Below the pieces are notes generated by a model that worked only from the letters and a program-made list of their open reading frames with translations, searched no databases and was not told the origin of the DNA. The position numbers and the translations under genes were made by a program. Source: Hominimerdicola alba (GTDB lineage: Bacteria; Bacillota; Clostridia; Oscillospirales; Ruminococcaceae). Taken from it: DNA of 64,000 nucleotides. Each line of letters begins with the position of its first letter. The first letter of the stretch is position 1. The DNA lies in the NCBI RefSeq assembly GCF_900109655.1, contig NZ_FOAT01000004.1:124001-188000 (forward strand). Reading direction: 5' to 3'. Shown here in pieces: positions 44,862 to 53,969 of this stretch.

Positions 44862-45611
44862 ATGTGTGAACTTATCGGCTTTTCTGCCGCCAGACCAACA
44901 GATATCAAAGAACAGCTCAAAGAATTTTTCTCTCACAGTGCAAGCAATCCTCACGGTTGGGGAATAATGTACGGTGACAGGCTGATAAGAGGATGTGAAC
45001 GAGCATCTGACAGTGCTGCCGTTGAACGGCTGCTGCAAACTCTCGAAGACCAGACCACTACTCTGGGGCATATCAGATTTGCGACCGTGGGCTCGATAAA
45101 GCTTGAAAACTGTCACCCTTTCACAGGGCGGGATATAACAGGCAGACAATGGACACTTATCCACAATGGGACGATATATTCAGGCAGCAGTCTGATACCA
45201 TACCTTAACAATCAAAGCGGTGATACCGATTCGGAAAGATTGTTTTTATTCCTGATGGATACACTGAACAGCGCTCAGCAGAATGGCGAACTTTCACAGC
45301 AGGAGCGCTGCGAACTTGTGGATAATTTCATTAAGGAGATGTCACACAAAAACAAGCTGAATCTCATGATATATGACGGAGAGCTGCTTTATATACATAA
45401 AAATATGAAAGACACAATGCTGTATCGTAAACTGGATTCGGGGTATTTATTCTCCACAACTGCCCTTGACGACAGTGAGTGGAATGACGTACCTATCGCA
45501 CAGCTGATGGTATATAAAGAAGGCGAACAGGTATACATCGGCAGGCAGCACGACGGGATATTCATACCAAGCCTGCAATATATCAAGGCTATGGATGCTA
45601 TGCATATCTGA
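44862..45611 (+). CDS. Class II glutamine amidotransferase-like hydrolase (EgtC/YafJ type)
   Basis: The 249-residue protein begins MCELIGFSA, so removal of Met exposes the Cys nucleophile of an Ntn hydrolase. ASNPHGWGIMYG, LGHIRFATVGS and WTLIHNGTI are typical of the YafJ/EgtC group. The ATG at 44862 places the Cys correctly and follows AGAAGG; a GTG three codons earlier would not. EgtC-type enzymes cut gamma-glutamyl amides in thiol pathways, so pairing with GshA suggests processing of a gamma-glutamyl thiol. This is inference. Confidence 0.88.
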   Translation: MCELIGFSAARPTDIKEQLKEFFSHSASNPHGWGIMYGDRLIRGCERASDSAAVERLLQTLEDQTTTLGHIRFATVGSIKLENCHPFTGRDITGRQWTLIHNGTIYSGSSLIPYLNNQSGDTDSERLFLFLMDTLNSAQQNGELSQQERCELVDNFIKEMSHKNKLNLMIYDGELLYIHKNMKDTMLYRKLDSGYLFSTTALDDSEWNDVPIAQLMVYKEGEQVYIGRQHDGIFIPSLQYIKAMDAMHI

Positions 45612-45651
45612 CACATATCTTGTATAGAAGTCTTTCGGAAAAAGTTTTGGG

Positions 45652-45685
45652 CGCTCATCGAGATAATACTACCGATGAGCGTTTT
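45652..45685 (+). terminator. Terminator of the gshA-amidohydrolase operon
   Basis: A 9-bp stem CGCTCATCG with CGATGAGCG around 12 bases is followed by TTTT, before the LysR gene. Confidence 0.7.
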
Positions 45686-45712
45686 AGTTTATACGGTGAA
45701 AAGGAGAACAGT

Positions 45713-46666
45713 ATGACACTTCAACAGATAAATTACGCGCTTATGATAAGCGAGAGCGGTTCAATGAACAAGGCGGCAGACAAGCTGGGGATATCTCAGC
45801 CGACCCTTACAAATGCAGTACGTGAACTTGAACGCGAGATAGGTGCTGAGATATTCCTGCGCACACCAAAGGGCGTTGTGCCCACAGCAGAGGGCGAGGA
45901 ATTTCTTTGCAGTATCGGACAGCTGTACAGGCAGTACGAGCTTGTATGCGAAAAATATATCAACAAGGATATGAAGCGAAAATTCGGTGTATCGACCCAG
46001 CATTATTCCTTCGCCGTAAGTGCATTTATTGAGACGGTTAAGCAGTTTGGCACACTTGAATTTGAATTCGCCATAAGAGAGACCGAGACACTGAATATCA
46101 TACACGATGTGGGCAGTTTAAAAAGCGAGATAGGTGTTTTGTATATCAGTTCATTCAACCGCAAGCCTATAACGAAACTTCTGGAAGAGAACGAGCTGGA
46201 ATTTACAGGGCTGATAAAATGCCGCGCATATGTATATATGTGGCGCGGGCACCCTCTTGCGGGTGAAGAATCTATTGGGCTTGAACAGCTTGCGCCATAC
46301 CCTTGTCTTTCATTTGAGCAAAACGGAAGCAACGGATATCTATTTGCCGAGGAAATACTCAGCGAGAATATCTATCCTAGAATGATAAAGGCTACTGACC
46401 GTGCCGCTATGGGTGAGCTTATGAAAACTCTGTACGGATATACACTGTGTTCGGGAATACTCTGTGAGGAAATGAACGGTAGTGATTATGTTGTTGTACC
46501 GTTCCGTGAGGACAGCGAAAATCACAATACAGTTATGGAGATAGGATATATCCGAAAGAAGCACGGAGCTCTCAGTGAGATAGGAGAAAGGTATATCGAG
46601 GAGCTGAAACTGAGTCTTAAAAAGAACGCAAAGCCCGAACCGATAAACACTGTTTATCAGGACTAA
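45713..46666 (+). CDS. LysR-type transcriptional regulator of sulfur genes
   Basis: The 317-residue protein has an N-terminal winged helix (LQQINYALMISESGSMNKAA, then LGISQPTLTNAVRELEREIG, residues about 3-60) and a LysR ligand domain. GGAGAACAGT precedes the ATG at 45713; a longer frame begins inside the upstream terminator. It resembles CysB/MtaR-type regulators in context, lying between thiol genes and metY. The GATAA-N7-TTATC repeats upstream of metA and metY are candidate targets. Confidence 0.88.
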   Translation: MTLQQINYALMISESGSMNKAADKLGISQPTLTNAVRELEREIGAEIFLRTPKGVVPTAEGEEFLCSIGQLYRQYELVCEKYINKDMKRKFGVSTQHYSFAVSAFIETVKQFGTLEFEFAIRETETLNIIHDVGSLKSEIGVLYISSFNRKPITKLLEENELEFTGLIKCRAYVYMWRGHPLAGEESIGLEQLAPYPCLSFEQNGSNGYLFAEEILSENIYPRMIKATDRAAMGELMKTLYGYTLCSGILCEEMNGSDYVVVPFREDSENHNTVMEIGYIRKKHGALSEIGERYIEELKLSLKKNAKPEPINTVYQD

Positions 46667-46694
46667 TAAGGATATTTTATAACAAACGCCATAT

Positions 46695-46715
46695 ATGATA
46701 ACGTATTCTTATCAT
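46695..46715. promoter_or_regulatory. 21-bp inverted repeat upstream of metY, candidate LysR site
   Basis: Arms ATGATAA and TTATCAT flank CGTATTC. It shares a 17-bp core with the repeat at 42346-42366 in opposite orientation. It lies 28 bp after the LysR stop and 200 bp upstream of the metY -35 box. Confidence 0.6.
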
Positions 46716-46784
46716 CTCACAGATGATATATCATATATCTGCAAATCAGCTGAATTTAATGTCAAAAACTCCCGATTCTACAAG

Positions 46785-46800
46785 CAGATAACGTTGTCAC
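46785..46800 (+). promoter_or_regulatory. LacI-type operator, metY, distal
   Basis: CAGATAACGTTGTCAC matches 13 of 16 operator positions and is 105 bp upstream of the proximal metY operator. Confidence 0.7.
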
Positions 46801-46889
46801 GTTTTCGATAAAACGCTCTGATTATATACTGAAAATCGTGCATATCGATACCCATAACAGACTGGATTTGACTATCGATCGACAGTTGT

Positions 46890-46905
46890 ATGACAACGAT
46901 ATCAC
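46890..46905 (+). promoter_or_regulatory. LacI-type operator, metY, proximal
   Basis: ATGACAACGATATCAC matches 13 of 16 operator positions and ends exactly 9 bp before the -35 box at 46915. Confidence 0.78.
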
Positions 46906-46914
46906 CTTTTATCG

Positions 46915-46943
46915 TTGACCTTTTTACTGTTTTCGGGTAAACT
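46915..46943 (+). promoter_or_regulatory. Promoter of metY
   Basis: TTGACC (46915-46920) and TAAACT (46938-46943) have a 17-bp spacer. The weak -10 and the GTTTTCGGG spacer end are shared with the importer promoter, consistent with dependence on an activator. Confidence 0.82.
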
Positions 46944-46984
46944 GTAAACATCGAAAACAAAACAACACCGAAAGGAAGATCATT

Positions 46985-48274
46985 ATGGCAGATTTAAGAT
47001 TTGATACTAAGAAAATTAAGGCAGGTTACAGTCCTCTGGATAACAACCTCGCTATCTCGCCCCCCATATATCAGACAGCGGCTTACGATTTCAAGAATAC
47101 CGAGCACGCGCAGAATCTTTTTACATATAAGGAAGCGGGATATCTTTATACACGTGTTGGCAACCCCACTGTTAACTATTTCGCTGAGAGAGTAAAGGCT
47201 CTTGACGGCGCAAAGAACGCTGTTGCAGTAGGTTCGGGCATGGCGGCTATAAGCTACACACTGCTGAATCTGGCAGTCGGCGGCGGAACGATACTTGCTT
47301 CACCCTACGTTTACGGCGGAACGATAGATGCATTTGACAGACTGTTCCCCGAGTTCGGTATTAATATCAAGCTCACAGAAGCTATACTTGACCCTGCAAA
47401 ACTGGATGCTGAGATAACCGACGATGTTAAGGCGATATATGTTGAATCCATCAGCAACCCCAACGCTTATCTGCTGGATATCGATGCTATATCGGAAGTT
47501 GCTCACAAGCATGGCGTACCTGTTGTAGTTGATAACACCCTTGCAACACCTTACCTTTACAGACCTCTCGAACACGGTGCTGATATCGTTGTATATTCCG
47601 CAACAAAGGCGCTGACAGGTCACGGAAATATCATCGCGGGTCTTATACTTGACAACGGCGATATGTCACTGTACACCAAGGAGAGATATCCTCAGTTCTA
47701 CAAGCCCATAGTAATGCTGGGCGGTAAAGCCCCTGCGGATATCTTCCCCGATAACTTCTTTATATTCCGCGCTATACTCGTTTACCTGAACCTGCTGGGC
47801 GCTGCGCTCTCACCTCAGGATGCATATCTCGGTATCATCGGTCTTGAGACACTTTCAGAGCGTGTTGCAAAACAGTCAAGAAATGCTGCAAAGATCGCTG
47901 CATATCTTGAGAGCTCACCTGCTGTTGAATGGGTACGCCACCCAAGCCTTGCAAGCTACAAGTTCAAAGAACTGGCTGACAAGCACCTCACAAACGGCGG
48001 CGGCGGAGTGCTGTCCTTCGGCATAAAGGGCACACCCGAACAGGAGGCTGAGTTCCTTAACAACATCAAGCTTTTCCACTATCATGTAAACCTCGGTGAC
48101 GCACGTTCTCTCATAGTTGACTCGCCTAATACAACTCACTCTGAGCTGACCGAGGATGAGTTCAAGCTGGCTGAGATACCGCGCAATCTGATTCGTATTT
48201 CTGCAGGCTTAGAGGATGCTGACGATCTCATCGAAGACCTCGAACAGGCTTTCAAGGCGGCAGGACTGCTGTAA
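46985..48274 (+). CDS. metY: O-acetylhomoserine sulfhydrylase (MetY)
   Basis: The 429-residue PLP enzyme has the Cys/Met metabolism fold. AVGSGMAAISYTLLNLAVGG and VDNTLATPYLYRPLEHGAD are family signatures, and the PLP lysine is in VVYSATKALTGHG. The length of about 430 residues is that of O-acetylhomoserine sulfhydrylases rather than the shorter cystathionine enzymes. It would convert O-acetylhomoserine with sulfide to homocysteine, or with methanethiol directly to methionine. AAAGGAAG precedes the ATG, and it is controlled by paired LacI-type operators. Confidence 0.92.
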   Translation: MADLRFDTKKIKAGYSPLDNNLAISPPIYQTAAYDFKNTEHAQNLFTYKEAGYLYTRVGNPTVNYFAERVKALDGAKNAVAVGSGMAAISYTLLNLAVGGGTILASPYVYGGTIDAFDRLFPEFGINIKLTEAILDPAKLDAEITDDVKAIYVESISNPNAYLLDIDAISEVAHKHGVPVVVDNTLATPYLYRPLEHGADIVVYSATKALTGHGNIIAGLILDNGDMSLYTKERYPQFYKPIVMLGGKAPADIFPDNFFIFRAILVYLNLLGAALSPQDAYLGIIGLETLSERVAKQSRNAAKIAAYLESSPAVEWVRHPSLASYKFKELADKHLTNGGGGVLSFGIKGTPEQEAEFLNNIKLFHYHVNLGDARSLIVDSPNTTHSELTEDEFKLAEIPRNLIRISAGLEDADDLIEDLEQAFKAAGLL

Positions 48275-48288
48275 TTATTCTGATATCT

Positions 48289-48321
48289 GGACATCTCCGT
48301 AATATACGGAGATGTCTTTTT
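48289..48321 (+). terminator. Terminator of metY
   Basis: A perfect 11-bp stem GACATCTCCGT with ACGGAGATGTC is followed by TTTTTG. Confidence 0.92.
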
Positions 48322-48359
48322 GATATAAGTGGAATAACAAAAAATTCACAAATACCTAG

Positions 48360-48388
48360 TTGACAAGTAGGAGATAAAATGTTATAAT
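48360..48388 (+). promoter_or_regulatory. Promoter of the LacI-family regulator
   Basis: Consensus TTGACA (48360-48365) and TATAAT (48383-48388) have a 17-bp spacer. No copy of the 16-bp operator is seen next to it, so autoregulation is not evident. Confidence 0.85.
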
Positions 48389-48437
48389 CATATATGTCAG
48401 ATAGGATTACATATATTTCACAGAGGGGAGCAAAAAT

Positions 48438-49511
48438 ATGTCTCTGAAAGAAATAGCAAAAATGACAGGAGTATCGGTATCTACCGTGGGCAGGATACTC
48501 AGCGACCCGAACCATAAATGTTCCAGTGAGGAAGTTAGGCAAAGGGTCATAGAAGCTGCCCGTGAGATAAATTATATCCCGAATGCCAATGCCCGATCCC
48601 TGAGAGCGGGCGGCAGGAATGAGGACAGGATATATCATATAAATATCCTTGTTACCCACCTGGGCAGCGGTGCAGCAGACCCATTCTATGATGAGCTGCT
48701 GATGATACTCGAAAAAGAGCTGAGAAACAGCAGCTGTATAGTCAACAACGTATGGCATCGAAGTGAGTTTTCAGATGAGAAGATAATACAAAGTGACAAG
48801 CTGCAGAATCTGGTGGAAGAACTTTACCGAGACAGTACGCATAAGTCAGACGGACTAATCATCATAGGCAAGGCTACGAGCCGTGCTCTTAAACAGCTGA
48901 AGACCAAGGAGAAGAATATCGTTTCGATAAACCGAAACTCGACCAATTATGAAGTCGATGAGGTGCTTTGCGACGGCAGCAGGATAGCCCGCACGGCGAT
49001 CGCTTATCTTGCAAAACTTGGTCACACGAAGATAGGATATGTTGGTGACTGCCATAACGAATCGAGATTTAACGGATATCAGGCGGCGATGACCACATTT
49101 CATCTTTCACCGGATATCGACTATATCTTCGATACTACCCCGAATGAAGCCAACGGCATAGCGGCTCTGGAATACTTTTCGGGACTTGCCGATCCGCCAT
49201 CGGGTATATATTGTGCAAATGATATCCTTGCGGTGGGTATGCTTAAAGCTCTTAACCGCCGAAGATCAAAGATATATTCACCATCCATCATATCCAATGA
49301 TGATATCGATGCAGCACAATACACCAAGCCCATGCTGACAACGATATCACTACCTAAAAACGAGATGGTGCGCTTTTCGCTGATGCTTCTGCTGGACCGC
49401 ATAAAAGGCGGACACAGGATAATCTCACGACTGGAAGTGGAAGGAACGCTGATAATACGCGAAAGCTGCCGTCCTTACGGGGAATTGAACGAACCTGAAT
49501 ACTACATCTGA
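48438..49511 (+). CDS. LacI-family transcriptional regulator of the sulfur regulon
   Basis: The 357-residue protein has a LacI helix-turn-helix and hinge (SLKEIAKMTGVSVSTVGRIL, then YIPNANARSLR, residues 2-60) and a periplasmic-binding-protein-like sensor domain with LAKLGHTKIGYVGD and the C-terminal region PSIISNDDIDAAQYTKPMLT. Its own stop is 5 bp from a perfect LacI-type palindrome. Copies of this palindrome precede three sulfur promoters, so it is the best candidate for the protein that binds them. The inducer is unknown. Most relatives sense sugars, so use in sulfur control is noteworthy. Confidence 0.9.
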   Translation: MSLKEIAKMTGVSVSTVGRILSDPNHKCSSEEVRQRVIEAAREINYIPNANARSLRAGGRNEDRIYHINILVTHLGSGAADPFYDELLMILEKELRNSSCIVNNVWHRSEFSDEKIIQSDKLQNLVEELYRDSTHKSDGLIIIGKATSRALKQLKTKEKNIVSINRNSTNYEVDEVLCDGSRIARTAIAYLAKLGHTKIGYVGDCHNESRFNGYQAAMTTFHLSPDIDYIFDTTPNEANGIAALEYFSGLADPPSGIYCANDILAVGMLKALNRRRSKIYSPSIISNDDIDAAQYTKPMLTTISLPKNEMVRFSLMLLLDRIKGGHRIISRLEVEGTLIIRESCRPYGELNEPEYYI

Positions 49512-49515
49512 AAGC

Positions 49516-49531
49516 GTGATAACGTTATCAC
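49516..49531 (+). promoter_or_regulatory. LacI-type operator, perfect palindrome, PLP-enzyme/nitrogenase-like operon
   Basis: GTGATAACGTTATCAC is a perfect 16-bp palindrome with the central CG typical of LacI-family sites. It ends exactly 9 bp before the -35 box at 49541. No second copy is found about 105 bp upstream. Confidence 0.85.
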
Positions 49532-49540
49532 ATTTAGGTG

Positions 49541-49569
49541 TTGACAAATGGAAGAATATGTTGTACAAT
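49541..49569 (+). promoter_or_regulatory. Promoter of the PLP-enzyme/nitrogenase-like operon
   Basis: TTGACA (49541-49546) and TACAAT (49564-49569) have a 17-bp spacer, 60 bp before the first gene. Confidence 0.88.
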
Positions 49570-49628
49570 ATAGTCACGATATAAATCATACTATACAGAT
49601 ATGAATGATATGAAAGGAAGTATGGACT

Positions 49629-50786
49629 ATGAGCTACAACAATATTGAAACTGCGCTGATACACGGCGGTATATCAATAGATGAAAGAACGGGTGCTGTT
49701 AACGTTCCCATCTATCAGACATCCACATTCAAGCAGGATGGTCTGGGAAAGATGAGAGGATATGAGTATTCAAGAACAGGCAATCCCACAAGAGAAGCTC
49801 TTGAAGCACTTATCGCAGAACTTGAAGGCGGCCATGCAGGATTTGCTTTTGCCAGCGGTCTTGCCGCTGAAACAGCAGTCCTCAGCCTGCTTAACACAGG
49901 TGACAGAGTGCTGATATCTTCAAATGTATACGGCGGCACATTCAGACTGCTTTCCAAAATATTCAATCACTTTGATATAAACTATACTATATCGGATACA
50001 GAGGATCCTGAGGCTTTTGAAAAGGATATCACACCTGATGTGAAAGCAGTTCTGATCGAAAGCCCTGCAAATCCCCTGATGACCATAACCGATATACGTG
50101 CGATATCCGAGATAGCTCACAAGCACGGTCTTCTGGTCATCGTGGACAACACTTTCATGACACCTTATTTGCAGAGACCTCTTGAACTTGGTGCTGATAT
50201 CGTTATCCACAGTGCTACGAAATACCTGGGCGGACACAGCGATGTTGTTGCAGGTCTGGCAGTAGTCAAGACTCAGGAGCTTGCCGAAAAACTGGCGTTC
50301 ATACAGAATTCCACAGGCGGTGTGCTTCCTCCCTTTGACAGCTTCCTGCTGATAAGAGGTATCAAGACACTGGGTGTTCGTCTCGACAGACACGTTGCAA
50401 ATGCCGAGGCTGCTGCCAAGTATCTCACTGAGCACCAGGCTGTGAAAAGTGTTCATTACCCCGGACTTCCTACCGACAAGGGATATGAAGTCAACAAGCG
50501 TCAGGCTAAAAACGGCGGTGTGATGATATCCTTTGAGCTGAAGGACAACTACGATATCAACACATTCTTCGAGAGCCTTGAGCTGATAACATTAGCTGAA
50601 AGCCTCGGCGGAGTTGAATCGCTGGTATGCCACCCATCAAGCATGACTCATGCTTCGATACCCGAAGAAATTCGTAAAAAGGTTGGTATAACCGATGGTC
50701 TGATAAGGCTTTCAATTGGTATCGAGAATATAGATGACATTCTGAACGACCTTGAACATGCTATCGCAAAAAGTGAGGTAAAGTAA
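49629..50786 (+). CDS. Cystathionine gamma-lyase/gamma-synthase-type PLP enzyme
   Basis: The 385-residue enzyme has FASGLAAETAVLSLL, ESPANPLMTITDI, VDNTFMTPYLQRPLELGAD and the PLP lysine in SATKYLGGHSDVVAG. Its length fits the cystathionine lyase/synthase branch, and its pairing with an MccA-like synthase 1 bp downstream resembles the Bacillus mccAB reverse trans-sulfuration pair. Sequence alone does not separate gamma-lyase from O-acetylhomoserine-using synthase. It is the first gene of an operon that continues into the nitrogenase-like genes. AAAGGAAG precedes the ATG. Confidence 0.85.
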   Translation: MSYNNIETALIHGGISIDERTGAVNVPIYQTSTFKQDGLGKMRGYEYSRTGNPTREALEALIAELEGGHAGFAFASGLAAETAVLSLLNTGDRVLISSNVYGGTFRLLSKIFNHFDINYTISDTEDPEAFEKDITPDVKAVLIESPANPLMTITDIRAISEIAHKHGLLVIVDNTFMTPYLQRPLELGADIVIHSATKYLGGHSDVVAGLAVVKTQELAEKLAFIQNSTGGVLPPFDSFLLIRGIKTLGVRLDRHVANAEAAAKYLTEHQAVKSVHYPGLPTDKGYEVNKRQAKNGGVMISFELKDNYDINTFFESLELITLAESLGGVESLVCHPSSMTHASIPEEIRKKVGITDGLIRLSIGIENIDDILNDLEHAIAKSEVK

Positions 50787-50787
50787 T

Positions 50788-51693
50788 ATGCTGTATGAAA
50801 ATATGCATGACCTTATCGGTCACACACCACTTGTCAGGCTGAAAAATATGGGGGTCTCCCCCGATGTACATATTTATGGTAAGCTGGAAATGTATAATCC
50901 CTCGGGAAGCGTCAAAGACCGCATTGGTGAATACATGGTCAAGGCAGCCGAAAAAGAGGGTCTCCTAAAAAAAGGCGGTACTATAATTGAAGCTACCGCA
51001 GGCAACACGGGACTGGGAATTGCATTCGCAGCACTCGGAAGAGGTTACAGAGTGATCTTCACCGTCCCGACGAAGTTTTCCGCTGAAAAGCAGGCACTCA
51101 TGAGAGCGCTTGGTGCGGAGGTTATAAATACTCCCCGTGCTGAAGGTATGCTGGGTGCAGTACGCAAGGCTGAAGAACTGAAAGCACAGATACCTGATTC
51201 GATATCTCTTGGACAGTTCAAAAACCCCAACAATCCTCTGGCACATTATGAGGGTACAGGCAAGGAGATATTCGATGACCTGAACGGTGATATCGACTAT
51301 CTGGTAGCAGGTGCAGGAAGCGGCGGAACTTATTCGGGTATCGTCAGATATCTTAAAGAACACGGCAAAACAGTCGGTATCCTCGCTGATCCCGAAGGCT
51401 CGACCATAGGCGGCGGCGAACACTCCGATTACAACATCGAGGGTATCGGCAATGATTTTATCCCTGATACGATGGATATAAGTCTTGTGGATAAGGTCAT
51501 AAAAGTCAACGATGAAGAAGCATTTTCAACAGTACGCGATCTCGCAAGGAACGAGGGCATAATTGCAGGTTCGTCTTCGGGGGCGGCTGTGGCAGCGGCT
51601 TTAAAGCTGGCTAAAACTATTGAAAAGGGAAATATCGTGGTCGTACTGCCTGATAGAGGCGACAGATATTTCAGTACAGGATTATTCGGATAG
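50788..51693 (+). CDS. Cysteine synthase/O-acetylserine-dependent cystathionine beta-synthase-like
   Basis: The 301-residue fold type II PLP enzyme has the lysine in NPSGSVKDRIG near residue 43, the substrate loop EATAGNTGLG near 68-77 and the phosphate-binding GAGSGGTYSG. The loop ATAGNTG and the following EKQALMRALGAEVINTPRAEGM segment match MccA/CBS-like enzymes more than classical CysK. It would join O-acetylserine with homocysteine to cystathionine, or with sulfide to cysteine. It begins 1 bp after the previous gene, indicating coupling. Confidence 0.88.
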   Translation: MLYENMHDLIGHTPLVRLKNMGVSPDVHIYGKLEMYNPSGSVKDRIGEYMVKAAEKEGLLKKGGTIIEATAGNTGLGIAFAALGRGYRVIFTVPTKFSAEKQALMRALGAEVINTPRAEGMLGAVRKAEELKAQIPDSISLGQFKNPNNPLAHYEGTGKEIFDDLNGDIDYLVAGAGSGGTYSGIVRYLKEHGKTVGILADPEGSTIGGGEHSDYNIEGIGNDFIPDTMDISLVDKVIKVNDEEAFSTVRDLARNEGIIAGSSSGAAVAAALKLAKTIEKGNIVVVLPDRGDRYFSTGLFG

Positions 51694-51703
51694 CGGTGAG
51701 TTA

Positions 51704-52075
51704 ATGGTTTTTAAAATAGCATTTGCAAGCTCCGACGGAGTTAAGGTAGACAGTCATTTCGGTGCGGCGGAACGGTTTTATATCGTGACACTGGACACTG
51801 AAAAAGAGGAATACGACATAACCGATCAGGTTGAAGTTCGCCCCCCTTGCAACGGAGGCTGGCACGAAGTTTCAAAGTTCGGCGCAGTGCTTGAACAGCT
51901 GAGCGATGTGTCTGCAATAGTTGCACAAAGAATAGGACCCGGGGCAAAGAAGTATATTGAAGAAAACGAAAAGGCTGTTTATCAGATACCGCTTGATATC
52001 GAGCAGGCAATATGTCTGCTAATGGAAGAAAAACAATGGGAGGTGGACAAATGGCGATCTCATACGAAGAGCTGA
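51704..52075 (+). CDS. NifX/NifB-C-terminal type cofactor-binding protein
   Basis: The 123-residue protein has the dinitrogenase iron-molybdenum cofactor-binding fold: FKIAFASSDGVKVDSHFGAAERF at the start with conserved Ser/Asp and HFG, and a later VAQRIGPGAKKYIEE. Such proteins carry NifB-cofactor or related clusters. The start is the ATG at 51704; the frame extends upstream only inside the synthase gene. Its end overlaps the NifB gene by 25 bp. In many NifB proteins this domain is fused; here it is separate and precedes NifB. Confidence 0.85.
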   Translation: MVFKIAFASSDGVKVDSHFGAAERFYIVTLDTEKEEYDITDQVEVRPPCNGGWHEVSKFGAVLEQLSDVSAIVAQRIGPGAKKYIEENEKAVYQIPLDIEQAICLLMEEKQWEVDKWRSHTKS

Positions 52076-52932
52076 CTACAAAGCATCCCTGCTTTGCAAG
52101 AGGCGAGAAAAACGGTTCGGGACGAATACATCTTCCCATAAGCCCGAGCTGCAATATCGAATGTCGATTCTGCGAACGCAGTTTCAACAATTACGAGATC
52201 CGACCGGGTGTCAGCAGAACAGTAATAACACCTGAGGAAGCTTTAGATGCTATCAAAAGGGCGCTTGAGGTCTGTCCCGATATACACGTTGCGGGAATTG
52301 CAGGACCGGGCGATACGCTTGCAAGTCCATATGCACTGGAAACTTTCAAGCTGATAAAAGAAGAATATCCCGAGCTTGTGAAATGCATGAGCACAAACGG
52401 ACTTCTGCTTGCCGAAAAAGCACAGGAGATACTGGATGTGGGGATAGATTCACTCACGGTAACGGTTAACGCAGTCGATCCAGAGATCGAAGCAAAACTC
52501 AATGATGGTATCATATGGCACGGCAAACACTATACGGGTGTTGAAGCCGCTGAGATACTTATCGAGCAGCAGCTGAAAGGTATAAAGATACTCAGTGATG
52601 CGGGTATGACGCTGAAAGTCAACACGGTATTCGTTCCCGAGATAAACGGTGACCATATCGAAGAAGTTGCAAGAACAGTTGCGGAAGCAGGGGCTACGAT
52701 ATACAATATCATACCGCTGATACCAAATCACAAACTGAAAGACTGCCGTGAACCTGACTGCATGGAACTTGAAAGAGCGATACTGAAAGCATCAAAATAT
52801 ATAGATGTATTCAGACATTGCCAGCGGTGCCGTGCGGATGCGGTCGGAATACCAGGCGGCAAAGATTACGGTGAAGAGATATATCAGAACTTGCAGAGAT
52901 TGACAAGAAAAGATACATTCTCGCACGGATAA
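52051..52932 (+). CDS. nifB: NifB-like radical SAM cofactor maturase
   Basis: The 293-residue protein starts with KHPCF, then HLPISPSCNIECRFCER, giving the radical SAM cysteines Cys34, Cys38 and Cys41, followed by RPGVSRTVITPEEAL as in NifB. A C-terminal CQRCRADAVG also matches. NifB builds the 8Fe core cluster (NifB-co) of nitrogenase-type cofactors from two 4Fe units, sulfite-derived sulfur and a SAM carbon. It lacks the NifX-like C-terminal domain, supplied by the upstream gene. GGAGGTGG precedes the ATG at 52051. No NifE/NifN follows, so NifB-co itself may be the active cofactor. Confidence 0.92.
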   Translation: MAISYEELTTKHPCFARGEKNGSGRIHLPISPSCNIECRFCERSFNNYEIRPGVSRTVITPEEALDAIKRALEVCPDIHVAGIAGPGDTLASPYALETFKLIKEEYPELVKCMSTNGLLLAEKAQEILDVGIDSLTVTVNAVDPEIEAKLNDGIIWHGKHYTGVEAAEILIEQQLKGIKILSDAGMTLKVNTVFVPEINGDHIEEVARTVAEAGATIYNIIPLIPNHKLKDCREPDCMELERAILKASKYIDVFRHCQRCRADAVGIPGGKDYGEEIYQNLQRLTRKDTFSHG

Positions 52933-52962
52933 AATACCATATGAAATATATGAGTAAATCTT

Positions 52963-52984
52963 AAAATACCATATACGGTATTTT
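52963..52984 (+). terminator. AT-rich hairpin between nifB and nifH-like genes
   Basis: AAAATACC and GGTATTTT form a perfect 8-bp stem around ATATAC, followed by ATATAT; the left arm is also present as a direct repeat at 52931-52938. It could be a weak terminator or an RNA-processing stem that favours high NifH levels. Confidence 0.45.
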
Positions 52985-53022
52985 ATATATAGAAATATAA
53001 ACTATTATTTGAAATGAGGTAA

Positions 53023-53886
<864 letters not shown>

Positions 53887-53889
53887 GAT

Positions 53890-53925
53890 AATTCATAATT
53901 CACAATTCATAATTCATAATTACTG
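53890..53925. repeat. ATTCATA tandem repeat between nifH-like and nifD-like genes
   Basis: Four near-identical units (ATTCATA, ATTCACA, ATTCATA, ATTCATA) follow the nifH-like stop. A related block lies at 9220-9258 on the other strand. Confidence 0.65.
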
Positions 53926-53969
53926 ACATGGATCAATGCTTTGTGTTTTTATCATAACTTACTTGATAC

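Noticed and set aside
44367-45164. 265-codon minus-strand frame
   Set aside because: It is antisense to gshA and the amidohydrolase, both with clear motifs.
49405-49430. Possible distal operator for the third promoter
   Set aside because: At the expected 104-105 bp distance only scattered half-site matches are present inside the LacI coding region.
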